Of a DNA stretch of 64,000 nt, positions 54,750-64,000 are shown in pieces. Under the pieces are notes generated by a model. The model did no database searches and was not told where the DNA came from. It saw only the letters and a list, made by a program, of their open reading frames with translations. Source of the DNA: Dysidea avara (taxonomy: Eukaryota > Porifera > Demospongiae > Dictyoceratida > Dysideidae); assembly GCF_963678975.1 (NCBI RefSeq), contig NC_089272.1, forward strand, positions 1,984,001 to 2,048,000. The letters are read 5' to 3'. The translations under genes were made by a program, and so were the position numbers. Position 1 is the stretch's first letter. The number at the start of each line of letters is the position of its first letter.

Positions 54750-56168
54750 AAAATCAAGAGTTAATAATAGTGTGTAGGGTACACACTATTATTAACTCTT
54801 GATAAAATTAATTAACTACAAAACTTAAAGTACACTAGAAGATAGAATTAGATAATTAATTAGTTACAGAACTGATTGGTTTCTTATAGGAAAAGTGGGG
54901 AGGTAAAGTTATGGTAATTTATTGTAGAGTGGAGGTTTTGTCGTTCTAACACACTGGCTACAGGGACAGAGGTAGTGGAAGGTACGTACATCATTGTCAT
55001 TAAACTCTTATATGAAGTGATTCCACATATAGATGTACAAGTTGTGCTTGATAGATGTTATTTGAGCTGTTAAATCCACTGTAGGTAGAGAGTTCCACAG
55101 GCGGGGTATACGGTGGAAGTAGAAATGATGAGTTAAGTTTGTGGAGCACCTGTGGTGAACCAACTTTGCAGATGAACCGAATCTAGTGTTCGATGAGCTA
55201 AATTGTAAATAGTTGTTAATATTGAAATGAGAAGTTGGTGACTTGTGTGACTTGATGAAAAATAAGATGTCATTGATTTCATATATATACATTAAAGGTA
55301 GCATCTTTAGGGTCACCAAGCGAGACTTATATGTTGAATGAAAGTCATTCAGAATAAATTTAGTTGCTCTCCTCTGTATTCTTTCAAGAATGTTTATGTG
55401 TTTGATTAATGAGGGCCTCCAAATTTGGGAACAGTATAGGAGCTGAGATCTCACAAGACTGATGTATAACTTTCTTCTAGCTGAAATTGGGCAACTAACT
55501 GAGAAGCTTCTTCTTATGAGACCTAACATCTTGTACGCTTTACCTGATATTAGTTTATAATGACTATCCCAGGATAGATCCTGTGCCACTAGCACTCCGA
55601 GATCTTTAACATACTCAGCAGTAGCGATGGGTTTGCTATCCATTGTGAAGGTGGTGTTGGATGTGTCAAGTGTGGTTCTGGACCAAAACTGAATGTGGAC
55701 AAATTTTGCAAAGTTAAAACTAAGATCATTATTTATAGACCAATGAAAAGCGTTGTTTAAATCTTGTTGAAGGAGATCTACTTCAGATATGTCTGGATTG
55801 ATTGTGTGTTTAAGGCACTTGGTATCATCTGCAAAAATAAATGGCAGAGAGGACTTTAGGCAGTTAGGAAGATCATTGATGAAAAGGACAAAAAATAGTG
55901 GTCCGAGAATGCTGCCCTGTGGGACACCAGATAGGACAGGAAGAGACTCCAAGCAGCTGTCATTTATACGAACGTATTGGTGCCGATTAGTTAAGTAAGC
56001 CTTAAACCAGTTAAACAGTTTTCCAGCAATTCCACATGATCTCAATTTGAGCAATAACTTACAGTGAGACACAGAGTCGAAGGCTTTTTTGAAATCTAAG
56101 TAAATAACATCAGACATCTTGTTGTTTTCTTTGGCATCAAGAAGCTCATTAATAAATAATAACAACTG
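54750..56168 (-). mobile_element. Younger LINE inserted antisense, RT core intact
   Basis: A single minus-strand frame of about 385 codons (56165-55008) has RT motifs YLDFKKAFDSVS (about 22-33), VLSGVPQGSILGPLFF (77-92), the catalytic FADDTK box (111-116), KDLGVL, LVRSQLLYCSQIW and the FHRIPRLWNSLP tail. It lacks the endonuclease and the first part of the RT, so it is 5'-truncated. Similar in kind to the element at 31799-32616. A 3' untranslated stretch of about 250 bases ends in a hairpin (54753-54803). Confidence 0.88.
54753..54803. repeat. Perfect hairpin, 24-nt arms, at the LINE 3' end
   Basis: ATCAAGAGTTAATAATAGTG TGTA, three-base loop GGG, then the exact complement. It lies at the boundary between the inserted LINE's 3' UTR and the older LINE. 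Confidence 0.9.
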
Positions 56169-56930
56169 TTGCAGGGTGGAGCAAATTTCTGCTCGTGCCT
56201 ATAAGGTATTGGGACTAATACATCATACTATTGCCTCTACCCACTCTACCTCTACATGCAATGGTCACATTATATATCTTAATGGTTTGGTCTAGGCACC
56301 CAAGTATGGTGTCCATATCTGATGAAAGATATCCTGACTATAACAAATTCAGTGCCATGCCACCGTGACCAAATATCTATTGAATGACTACACCAATAGC
56401 TACAAAACCTGCTTAATGAAACTAAGGATTCTTCCCCTGATGTACTTGTTTGAGTTACAAGATATAGCTATTATTTGCAATAGATACAAACCAAACAGTT
56501 CAATATTCATGATCACATCAACTTTAGTTCCACTAACACCAGTTCTGACAAACTGATTATCCCTCGTCATTTAAATAATGTGTATAGACATTGTTATTAT
56601 CATATGCATAGATTACCAACTCCCTGGAATGCCATGCCCATCCTTAATTTAAACGTATCATTTCATCTGCTAAAATCAAAACTGAAAACATTTCTCTGGG
56701 ATCATTTGATAATAACAACTGCACATTGCACTATCTGTACCCTTGTTCAAGATACCATCACTCACATCCACCCATGGCCACCTCAAATCTGAACTATAGC
56801 TATGTAGAAACTGTATGTATGTGTATATGTAAGTAAATAAGTATAGTAATGTAATGTTCAAAATTGCTGTTGGTACATGTGACCTTTGGTGTGTTTAGTA
56901 ACACCATAAAGCAATAAATAAATATTATGC

Positions 56931-58138
56931 ACATAGAAGCTACATCTTCATTAGCAGTTGTAGTGTAGGGCACATGCAGGAGGCAATCTCAAGGTACTCT
57001 ATAATAGTAGTCAGTCTATAGTCAGTTAGCTACGTACTACTCAGCAATATCTAGAAAGTCAAAACTGTCACTGCTGTATACAACTCTTATCACTTTGATG
57101 TAATAGTGACAATTGAATAGCTATCTCATTTTAAGTACATTTAGCACTCTATCGAGAGAGCTTATATCCTGCGTCATGGCCTGGTTGCGCCCCTCCCCCT
57201 TGCCAGCTCCTGGATCCATTCCTGACTTATTCATGATTCCATTTGTACACACATATTTAGACCCTGAAATCGGGACACCTCACTAAAAAGTCACCTTGAT
57301 AATTAGGGCATATATCCTATGAGACCTTATATATTTTGGAAAACAAAATTAATTTCGAAAAACTCAATCAAAAAGTTTCAGTAATTTTTAAAAATTAATA
57401 TTTTTTGCACATTTGGGTAAAGCAACTATGTACGTATTAATCCTTCTTGCTATTAAGTTTCACATCCATGGCTTCTTTTAGCTAGGAAACATGGATGATT
57501 ATATTATCACACCATAAGTAGTTTCACATGCGTGAGATGCCAATTAACTTATAAATTGGGTAATTTGTTCAGGTGATGGAAAGGTCAAACTAAGTCTTAG
57601 ACAATGATACATGCCATTTGATTGCAGAAAAGTACCAAGGATACTTGATTCAACTGTAATGATTTGTTCCACTTTATCACTCACAGAACTCAATACATTA
57701 CTACAAAAACTTATAGTCTGTAATGTATTAGCCAGTATTATAATTGGTCATATTATCACAAGTAAGCATGGAGTAGCAAATGCCAAACATGCAAAATGAA
57801 ACATTGACATCTCATGTAGCTAATGAATACCAATTGGCTATGCCATGGAGCATGTTGCTCCCCATATAACTGTCCTTTTCCCAAAACCCTCACCAATACA
57901 TAGACCATTATAGATATGCTCTTGATGCTCTACAGTCAAGCTACGTGGTGTTTGCATGTACCTATTAACCACTTCAAGGAGTATAACTGATAGAATAATT
58001 CATTATAGATTAGGATACGAGGAACAATAACAAGGAAAGCATCATAGCAAAATATGCATATTTTAAAATGTATGTGTGAACATTAATAAAAAATCCAAAA
58101 CATCAGTGCATATTTGACACATCATAACCATGTAATGT
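56931..58138. other. Intergenic; nothing recognised
   Basis: No motif-bearing frame. Confidence 0.5.
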
Positions 58139-59123
58139 CTACTGAATGTAGAATTGCAATTGATCTATCATCAGGAATCCATGAGGCGTGTTCTGCCGAC
58201 CACATATTCTAGCTTCTATATCACTTGTAGTAGTTACATTCAATTCTCGGTAAAACCATGGTTGGGTAGGGATGTCACAACAGTTACTAGTGATACAGCC
58301 GGATCCGTCTCACAATGGGTCATGAAAGTAATAGGCAGAAGTATATGCTATGTCAGCAGCCCCTGATTCACAGTAATAATTAGTTCCCACAAAGGGGGGA
58401 GGAATGGTCCTCCACCAACAGCACATGTTAGAACAGGGCCATGTATGATTGTCATACTGTCTGGCAGCATAAGTCTGCCATAAATGTTGACGAGGACTAT
58501 CGTATGTGATCAGTAAGCCATCAGTGTGGTAGCCATTGATTGTTTGATTTTCATGGTGATATGCATAAAAACCAGCCTTTCATCCTTTCCTATTACTGTA
58601 CCACACACCCTCTGGTAACTTGTTCCATTAGTGGAGAAGTTGGCAGAGGAACAAATGAAATGATCATCACTAACCTTACAACAAAAGCTATAATACCAGA
58701 GAAAGTAGCTTTTCACCATCCATCAGGGCAATCGCTCCCTGCACTGATATTGATGTTAACAATTCTTCTCCACCCACACCAAGACATGTAGGGAGGAAGT
58801 CACCAGCAATTTCTGTCATGTTACAATATGTCCATTGAGTGTCGTTAATATGAATAGTATCTCGGCTGAATTGTCACGAATTTCAACATTATAATATTGT
58901 TGCAGATGTCCTCACAAGATGATTCAGTATATGTCATCCCACAGTATACTTGAGTGGGACCATCAGTGATCCAGTAATATCCTGAAATATCCCTACTCTC
59001 AGGGTTCATATTGTAGATGTATTCACAAGACTCACCAGGGTAGAAGGGATGGTTGAATGTATACTGAGTACACTGGTCAGTAGCCATCACCAGTTCCTTA
59101 GTGAGGATCATTGTTATAATCAT
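58139..59123 (-). pseudogene. Secreted Cys-rich protein family, copy B, decayed
   Basis: Begins like copy A (MIITMILTKELVMATDQC, SCEYIYNMNPESRDISGYY, VYCGM) and remains open for about 90 codons. It then loses frame after SCEDICNN near 58900. Later pieces (CSSANFSTNGTSYQRVCG at about 58640, the SGCITSNCC-like and EARICG regions near 58200-58300) are present in order but in different frames, with stops. The stop position at 58139 matches the family end. Its TATA-like box is changed to GTGCAAATTA. The N-terminal 190 bases are about 96% like copy A while the rest is clearly more diverged. Confidence 0.8.
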
Positions 59124-59243
59124 CACTGATAGTAGACACTGCAGTACTAGCTGATATTGACTATTATTAAAGTAATGCGACTAATGCAATTAATTTGCAC
59201 TGCATGGAAGCACCTATAATAGTTTCCATAATTATAATGTAAA

Positions 59244-59280
59244 CAAGTTACATTCATTTCCATATTTAGCAGGCAAGTAC
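59244..59280 (-). promoter_or_regulatory. Conserved upstream block, copy B
   Basis: ACATTCATTTCCATATTTAG then CAGGCAAGTAC on the + strand, the counterpart of 53426-53463. Confidence 0.45.
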
Positions 59281-60786
59281 ACTTGTCCATAGCCTGACAC
59301 ACCCACTGTTTGAGACCACATATCAATATAATGACATATCTTCACAACCACAAACTGCATTCACAAGTCCTTCACAACTGCTGTAGTGTGCATGTCCATA
59401 GATTATTATTAGCTACACTAGTAGGCATGTAGCTAGCTATGTACGTACTATATTTAACCAATAGTGCATGTGGGTAGAGGTCGAGGTAGAGGTCTCTCAA
59501 GCTCAGTAGACCACAAATCAATATACGTAAGTCTTGTACATCTGCTATTATTGAATATACAGTGGTATAGCTAAACTTGTATTTTGTATCATAATACAGC
59601 CATGTTGTATATACCCGGCATGGTGTGCATGCATGGGTAGACCAAAGGCTGTTATAGCATCAATAGTTAGAGTAAGAATCAAAGTATGCTGGCATAAATA
59701 ACAAGTCCTTATTATATCATGAACACCCAACAGTTGTATCATCCTTAAAATCTGCTGATCCATTTTTAAAGTTCAAAATTTGTCATGATTAGTGGCTGGG
59801 ACTGTGCTCCAGCTCCTTGTATCTGTGATTTGGTACACTAACTAAATCTGGAAACTTCCTTTTAAAGAAATTCTCATGCATGTTTGATCTCTGATTTGTT
59901 CACTTACTTAAGCAGGATCACATGACTCACTTAGTATAATTTATGTAGTCAGTTAGTTAGCCTAACTCGTTATTTACTACATAAATCAACTAGCTAGGAT
60001 ATCAGGATACTTTCAAATTAAAATATCTGTTCATCAGTTCAAGTTGTGGTCATAGTGTACCAGATGGGTTGAAAGCATATGTGTAGCTAGCTAGCAATGA
60101 GTCAGAATGAATTTTGTCAGTAGATTGTTAAATGCACCAGACCTGCTTGATTCCTAGACAAGCCCAGGCAGAATCATGCCTGCACTGATTAGTTACTGCC
60201 ATTGATTACTGTTACCAGAGATAATAACAGCAGCAGATAAAGAAGAAGGATCAACCTACTCTACTTATAGTGAGTAGTAGTACAAATGTATGCTCAAGCA
60301 CAGTGATGATAATGTTAAAATAGTGCCTGGTTAGCTAACCATGCCGGAAGCAGTTAACATGTATTGGTGCACCATGAATCACCATGTTACCATTGTCCTC
60401 CTTTGTGTTTCATTTCTTTTCCCTTGCACAGCATGCAAGGTGTCAATTCATGGAAATGCAATAATGGGTTTGTCTAGAGTCATCCATCATTTTCTCACAA
60501 TGCTACCAGCAGTCATAGTAAGTGGTTGATTCTAGGCTTGTCCTCCATATATAGGACCATGTAATGAGCAAAGCATAATATGGTAGTAAAAATAATACAA
60601 AACCATCTCAAGGAAGAAAATATTTCTCACAGTATCATTGCAGGTATACACAACAATGAGACAAGCATATACTTGTGGATACTGGACTAGGAATAGTCCA
60701 CATATACACGTACTACCTATAATATACACTACCACAATAAGTCTACATTTGCCATGTCAGCGATTGTGCAAGTAGCTACGTAATGT
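59281..60786. other. Intergenic; nothing recognised
   Basis: Short open frames only. Confidence 0.5.
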
Positions 60787-61883
60787 TTATTGAATGTAGA
60801 ATAGTAGTTGATCAATCAACACAGACCCCCTACTAAACGGGTTATATCCACATATTCTAGCTTCTGTATCACTTGTAGTAGTTCCGCTCAACTCTTGATA
60901 GAACCATGGTTGGGTAGGGTTGTCACAGCAGGTACTAGTGATGCAGCCAGATCCATCCCATAATGGATCATTGAGGTGATAGTTAGACCAACCCCCTCCA
61001 TTACCATTTCCTGATTCACAGTAATAGTTAGTTTCAACAAATGAGGGAGGGGCTCGTCCTCCACCATCAGCACATGGACAATTGGAAAGATGTGTATGAT
61101 TATCAAATAACCCAGCAACATAACTCCATATGTGTTGACGAGGACTACCGTGTGTGATCAATAGACCATCAGCATACGAGCCATCAATAAGAGATCGAGC
61201 AGCAAAGCCAGTTGTATATCCCTTCTGATATCCTCTTGCTCTACCACACACCCTCTGGTAACTTATTCTATTAGTGGAGAAAATAGCAGAAGAACAAGTT
61301 CAACGCCCATCAACCTTATGACAGAAACTAACACCAGAGTAATTTCCTTGAACCCATCCACTGGGACAGTCATCTCCAGCACTAATATCAATGTTGACTA
61401 TTCTTCTCCATCCTCCACCCACACCAGCATCACCATCAAGACAACTAATAGCCATCATGTCACAATATGTCCAATGGTTACTATTAATACGATAGTATCC
61501 TGACTTGTCATGAATTTCAACATTATTGTTGTAAATGTCCTCACAAGATGATCCAGTATAAACATCCCACAATATGTCCAATGGTTGTTATTAATACGGT
61601 AGTATCCTGACTTCTGATGAGTTTCAACATTATTGTTGTAGATATCCTCACAAGATGATCCAGTATAAGTCATCCCACGATATACCCTATGAGGTCCATC
61701 TACATGTAGTATCCAGTAGTATCCTGGCTTGTCATGAGTTTCAGGATTCCTATTATAGATTTCCTCACAAGATTCACCAGGGAAGAAAGGTGACTGGAAG
61801 TGATAGTCTTCACACTGCTCAGTAGCCATCACCAGTTCCTTAGTGAGGATCATTGTTATAATGTAACAAACTACCAACATCAT
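60787..61883 (-). pseudogene. Secreted Cys-rich protein family, copy C, frameshift and stop
   Basis: Full-length relative of copy A: signal peptide (MMLVVCYIITMILTKELVMA), then three fibrinogen-like modules instead of two (SCEEIYNRNPETHDKPGYY, SCEDIYNNNVETHQKSGYY, SCEDIYNNNVEIHDKSGYY). It continues with the GGWRRIVNIDISAGDDCPSGW region (two stretches here: GGWRRIVNIDISAG, CPSGW), RVCGRARGYQKG, NCPCADGG, YYCESG, DPLWDGSGC, CCDN and ARICGY. Two lesions: a one-base deletion near 61558-61565, at the join of the second and third modules, and a TGA at 61302-61300 where copy A has GGA (Gly). With only two point lesions in 1.1 kb it is a very young pseudogene, or the assembly is wrong at these bases. 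Confidence 0.75.
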
Positions 61884-61950
61884 TATCACCAATAGTGAAC
61901 ACTATGCTACTAACTGATAATTTGCTTTGTTAGAAATGGGTGGCATAAAT

Positions 61951-61961
61951 CTTATTTATAC
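61951..61961 (-). promoter_or_regulatory. TATA box of copy C
   Basis: Minus strand GTATAAATAAG, a near-consensus TATA box about 68 bases before the ATG and in the same context (CCATACAGTATAAA) as copy A. Confidence 0.65.
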
Positions 61962-61984
61962 TGTATGGCAACACCTACTAATAC

Positions 61985-62022
61985 AGTTTGCATTCCTTTC
62001 CATTTTTATCAGGCAATTAAAC
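61985..62022 (-). promoter_or_regulatory. Conserved upstream block, copy C
   Basis: GCATTCCTTTCCATTTTTAT then CAGGCAATTAAACA on the + strand, the counterpart of 53426-53463. Confidence 0.45.
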
Positions 62023-62397
62023 AGCACCCACTTGTGTTGTTTACATTATGCTTTTCTTATTATGAGCTTGTCTATATCTTGAGACACTCTAATTAAATTC
62101 TGTAGACTGCAATAACAATACAGATCCTCCATCAGTAATATTTTCATGACATCCGGTTGGTCTTTATCTTTGTGTGGCGGGCTACTGTGGTTAAGCCACA
62201 GATATACAAGTCTGAAGGTTACAGTGTAGTTGTAGGCTATCTTATATCAAGGTTGTCTAATAATTTAAGGTCAGAGCAGTCAGTTAATAACTCCAATAGT
62301 GTAGTCATTACCATACTTAAATAGCCAGGAGGGAATTTTAACAGATACGTATCTGCCAATATGTGAAATCACAAAAATTTCTCCCCAATATCAGATT

Positions 62398-62849
62398 TAG
62401 GCTTGCGCCAATTATGCCGGCATAATTTCGAGCATAATAGGCTAGCAAAAGCATCAAGCATTATGCCAGCATAATAGGACGATTTTCAAGAATTTTAATG
62501 AAATCGTGCAATGTGCATGTCAAAACTGAATACTGCACGACATGAACACACTGCACATTATTACTGCATTTCATATCAAAAACCTTGCAGTGTTATTATT
62601 TTTACTATTTCTTGACTGATTATTAACACTTTATGGAAATAAGATCAAGATACTCTAATAGAGCATGCAGTCACTTACTCTAAGTACAGCAGTCAGGAAA
62701 TGCAGCTGATATACTCTAATAACGAAACAGTCAACTTTCGAGCATAATCTTGATTTTGAGAGCTTAATTTTGAGCATAATAGGCTGGATTTTTTAGCACT
62801 ACTCAAAAGCATAATAGGCAATTTTCAAAGCATAATTGGCTCAAGCCTA
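62398..62849. mobile_element. hAT-like MITE, TAGGCTTG family, copy 2, perfect TSD
   Basis: 452 bp. TAGGCTTGCGCCAATTATGC at the left, reverse complement of TAGGCTTGAGCCAATTATGC at the right (19 of 20). ATCAGATT is repeated exactly at 62390-62397 and 62850-62857. Several AGCATAATAGGC subterminal repeats. It is 47 bp longer than copy 1 (11226-11630), mostly through extra motif units. Confidence 0.92.
62648..62735 (-). repeat. ATTAGAGTA/GACTGCTCT motif, expanded array
   Basis: On the + strand GATACTCTAATAGAGCATGC, then ACTTACTCTAAGTACAGCAG, then GATATACTCTAATAACGAAA CAGTCAAC: three units against two at the same site of copy 1. Confidence 0.75.
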
Positions 62850-62972
62850 ATCAGATTGTAGACCAGCGTATATATGCATGCATAAAGTTATTAAACATAA
62901 TATGATGCACTATGTAATATATACATAAATTACTCTGTTCTTGTCATCTTGTGCATGGTGCAGCATATGTGC

Positions 62973-63210
62973 CCGAATTTGCAAAAAGGTACACACAAAA
63001 TTTGACCCATATTTTGAATTTTCAGTGAATAGCTATATATAACATTTGATCATGGTTAATTGCCTGCATCGAATTTTGCATGAGTGCAGCTAAAGTATCT
63101 GGTGGAATTTTGAAACTAAGAGAAAGTTAATCAGTGTAAGGAGTCAAGTGTTACATCATTTGTTTGCTGGTATGAAAATGTGTCAAAAAGGTACCTTTTT
63201 GTAAATTCGG
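62973..63210. mobile_element. Small inverted-repeat element, CCGAATTT ends
   Basis: CCGAATTTGCAAAAAGGTAC at the left; the right end is the reverse complement of CCGAATTTACAAAAAGGTAC. No clear target duplication. Confidence 0.65.
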
Positions 63211-63275
63211 TTACATATAGTATAGGTGTGTGACCATAGTAGCACAGCAGCTGATCAAACTTTAGCTTTTTTGTA

Positions 63276-63302
63276 TGTATGTGTGTTGTGTGTGTGTGTG
63301 TG
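63276..63302. repeat. GT microsatellite
   Basis: TGTGTGTTGTGTGTGTGTGTG-type tract, one interruption. Confidence 0.9.
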
Positions 63303-64000
63303 TTCACATTAATTTTACTCTAGTAGGGACACCTTAAAGGTCATGACATTATTGTTCCATCTGGTGTTCTCTAATTTGGAGCCGTCGGGATATCCCTCCA
63401 ATATTCACAGTATAGAGGTTCCTATGTATGTAGTACATTAATAAATGTCTTATAAAAATGTACCTCCACAAATAGTTTTGTGATTAAGTAGTGAAGTTTG
63501 CATGCACTGAATGAAGCTTAGTTCATATGTTTTCTTTGTTCTCATAGGTGCATACTTTTATCAGAATAGTTGTCAATACATTTGAAATACAGTAGGTACA
63601 CTATCTGTTTCATTGCATGTTGTTAGAGAGTATAGCGGAGGGAGAAATGCCATTATAGTCTTGCATGCCAAGGAATTTTGTACAGTTATTACTGACTGAT
63701 AGTGATAGTAGCTACAGTGAAATAGGGCCACACCTATGTATGGTACCCAGCTCTAGGTGGCCGACCTATTATTATTAAGGTTTTCACAAACCAACATCTG
63801 GCTAGTTTCTGTAACAGCAAGTAATATTTCACACAAGTATGAGTTCAGAGTAGAATATATATCAATGATTACGTATACTCCAATGAGGTACAATGGCTGG
63901 TAGCCTGGTACAGGCATGAAGTATCTATATAGTGCCAGAACTATATAGACACAGCTTTTGACAGCTAAATTAGGTAGGTACTTAGGAGCAGCAACTTATT
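63303..64000. other. No gene recognised
   Basis: Nothing nameable up to the window end. Confidence 0.5.

Larger units (their letters stand above)
54338..56930 (+). mobile_element. Decayed LINE on + strand, split by a second LINE
   Basis: Left piece (54338-54690) reads VLSGVPQGSIL, LVYINDM, LLKFADETISDSNALQEDI and DLGLILSENLSC. The right piece (about 56170-56930) resumes at QISARAYKVLGLI, then TKYLLNDYTNSY, LRILPLMYLFELQDI and HRLPTPWNAMPI. It ends CACCATAAAGCAATAAAT with a short TAAA tail. The order is continuous across the insertion at about 54750-56168. Frameshifts and stops throughout, so it is dead. Confidence 0.8.

Overview
The window is AT-rich eukaryotic DNA. It has GT-AG introns, many short non-autonomous DNA transposons, non-LTR retrotransposon debris and satellites. 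The gene content is metazoan: a Fringe-type glycosyltransferase, CARD and Death-domain adaptors, and secreted cysteine-rich proteins with fibrinogen-like modules. Together with the style of the reverse-transcriptase relics this makes an early-branching animal, most likely a demosponge, my best inference. I ran no database search.

Layout. Positions 1-4095 hold repeats only. A ten-exon Fringe-like gene on the + strand runs from 4096 to 31097. Its first intron is 15 kb and full of transposon remnants, and its stop codon lies inside a 32-bp minisatellite. Positions 31.8-38.3 kb are a transposon graveyard: a 5'-truncated LINE, two hAT-like elements with perfect 8-bp target-site duplications, and the C-terminal end of an element with a zinc knuckle and an RPD-x14-E endonuclease motif. 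A 1.3-kb foldback (40119-41453) sits just upstream of two head-to-tail + strand genes. The first is a four-exon double-CARD protein (41694-48523). The second, 209 bp downstream, is a two-exon CARD plus Death-domain protein (48733-51665) with the architecture of CRADD/RAIDD. A 26-copy 75-bp satellite fills one intron of the first gene.

From 52.3 to 62.0 kb there is a minus-strand family of three intronless secreted-protein genes. One is intact (52307-53308), one is decayed (58139-59123), and one is full length but carries a frameshift and an in-frame stop (60787-61883). All three keep pieces of one upstream promoter. Between the first two lies a LINE inserted into an opposite-strand LINE. The right end holds another hAT-like element and simple repeats.

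How the genes may work together. The CARD-CARD and CARD-DD proteins could act in one death-fold signalling pathway, as CARD adaptors usually pair with other CARD proteins. The secreted family could be extracellular recognition or matrix proteins, which is inference. The Fringe-like enzyme is expected to act in the Golgi on O-fucosylated EGF repeats, as in Notch signalling, and has no evident link to its neighbours.

The most unusual signals are: (1) a short tandem motif built on ATTAGAGTA/GACTGCTCT that recurs at about a dozen loci, inside several unrelated transposons; (2) a small coding exon of the double-CARD gene that looks like a divergent unit of the intronic satellite it abuts; and (3) all-phase-1 introns that would let the two CARD genes be spliced together.
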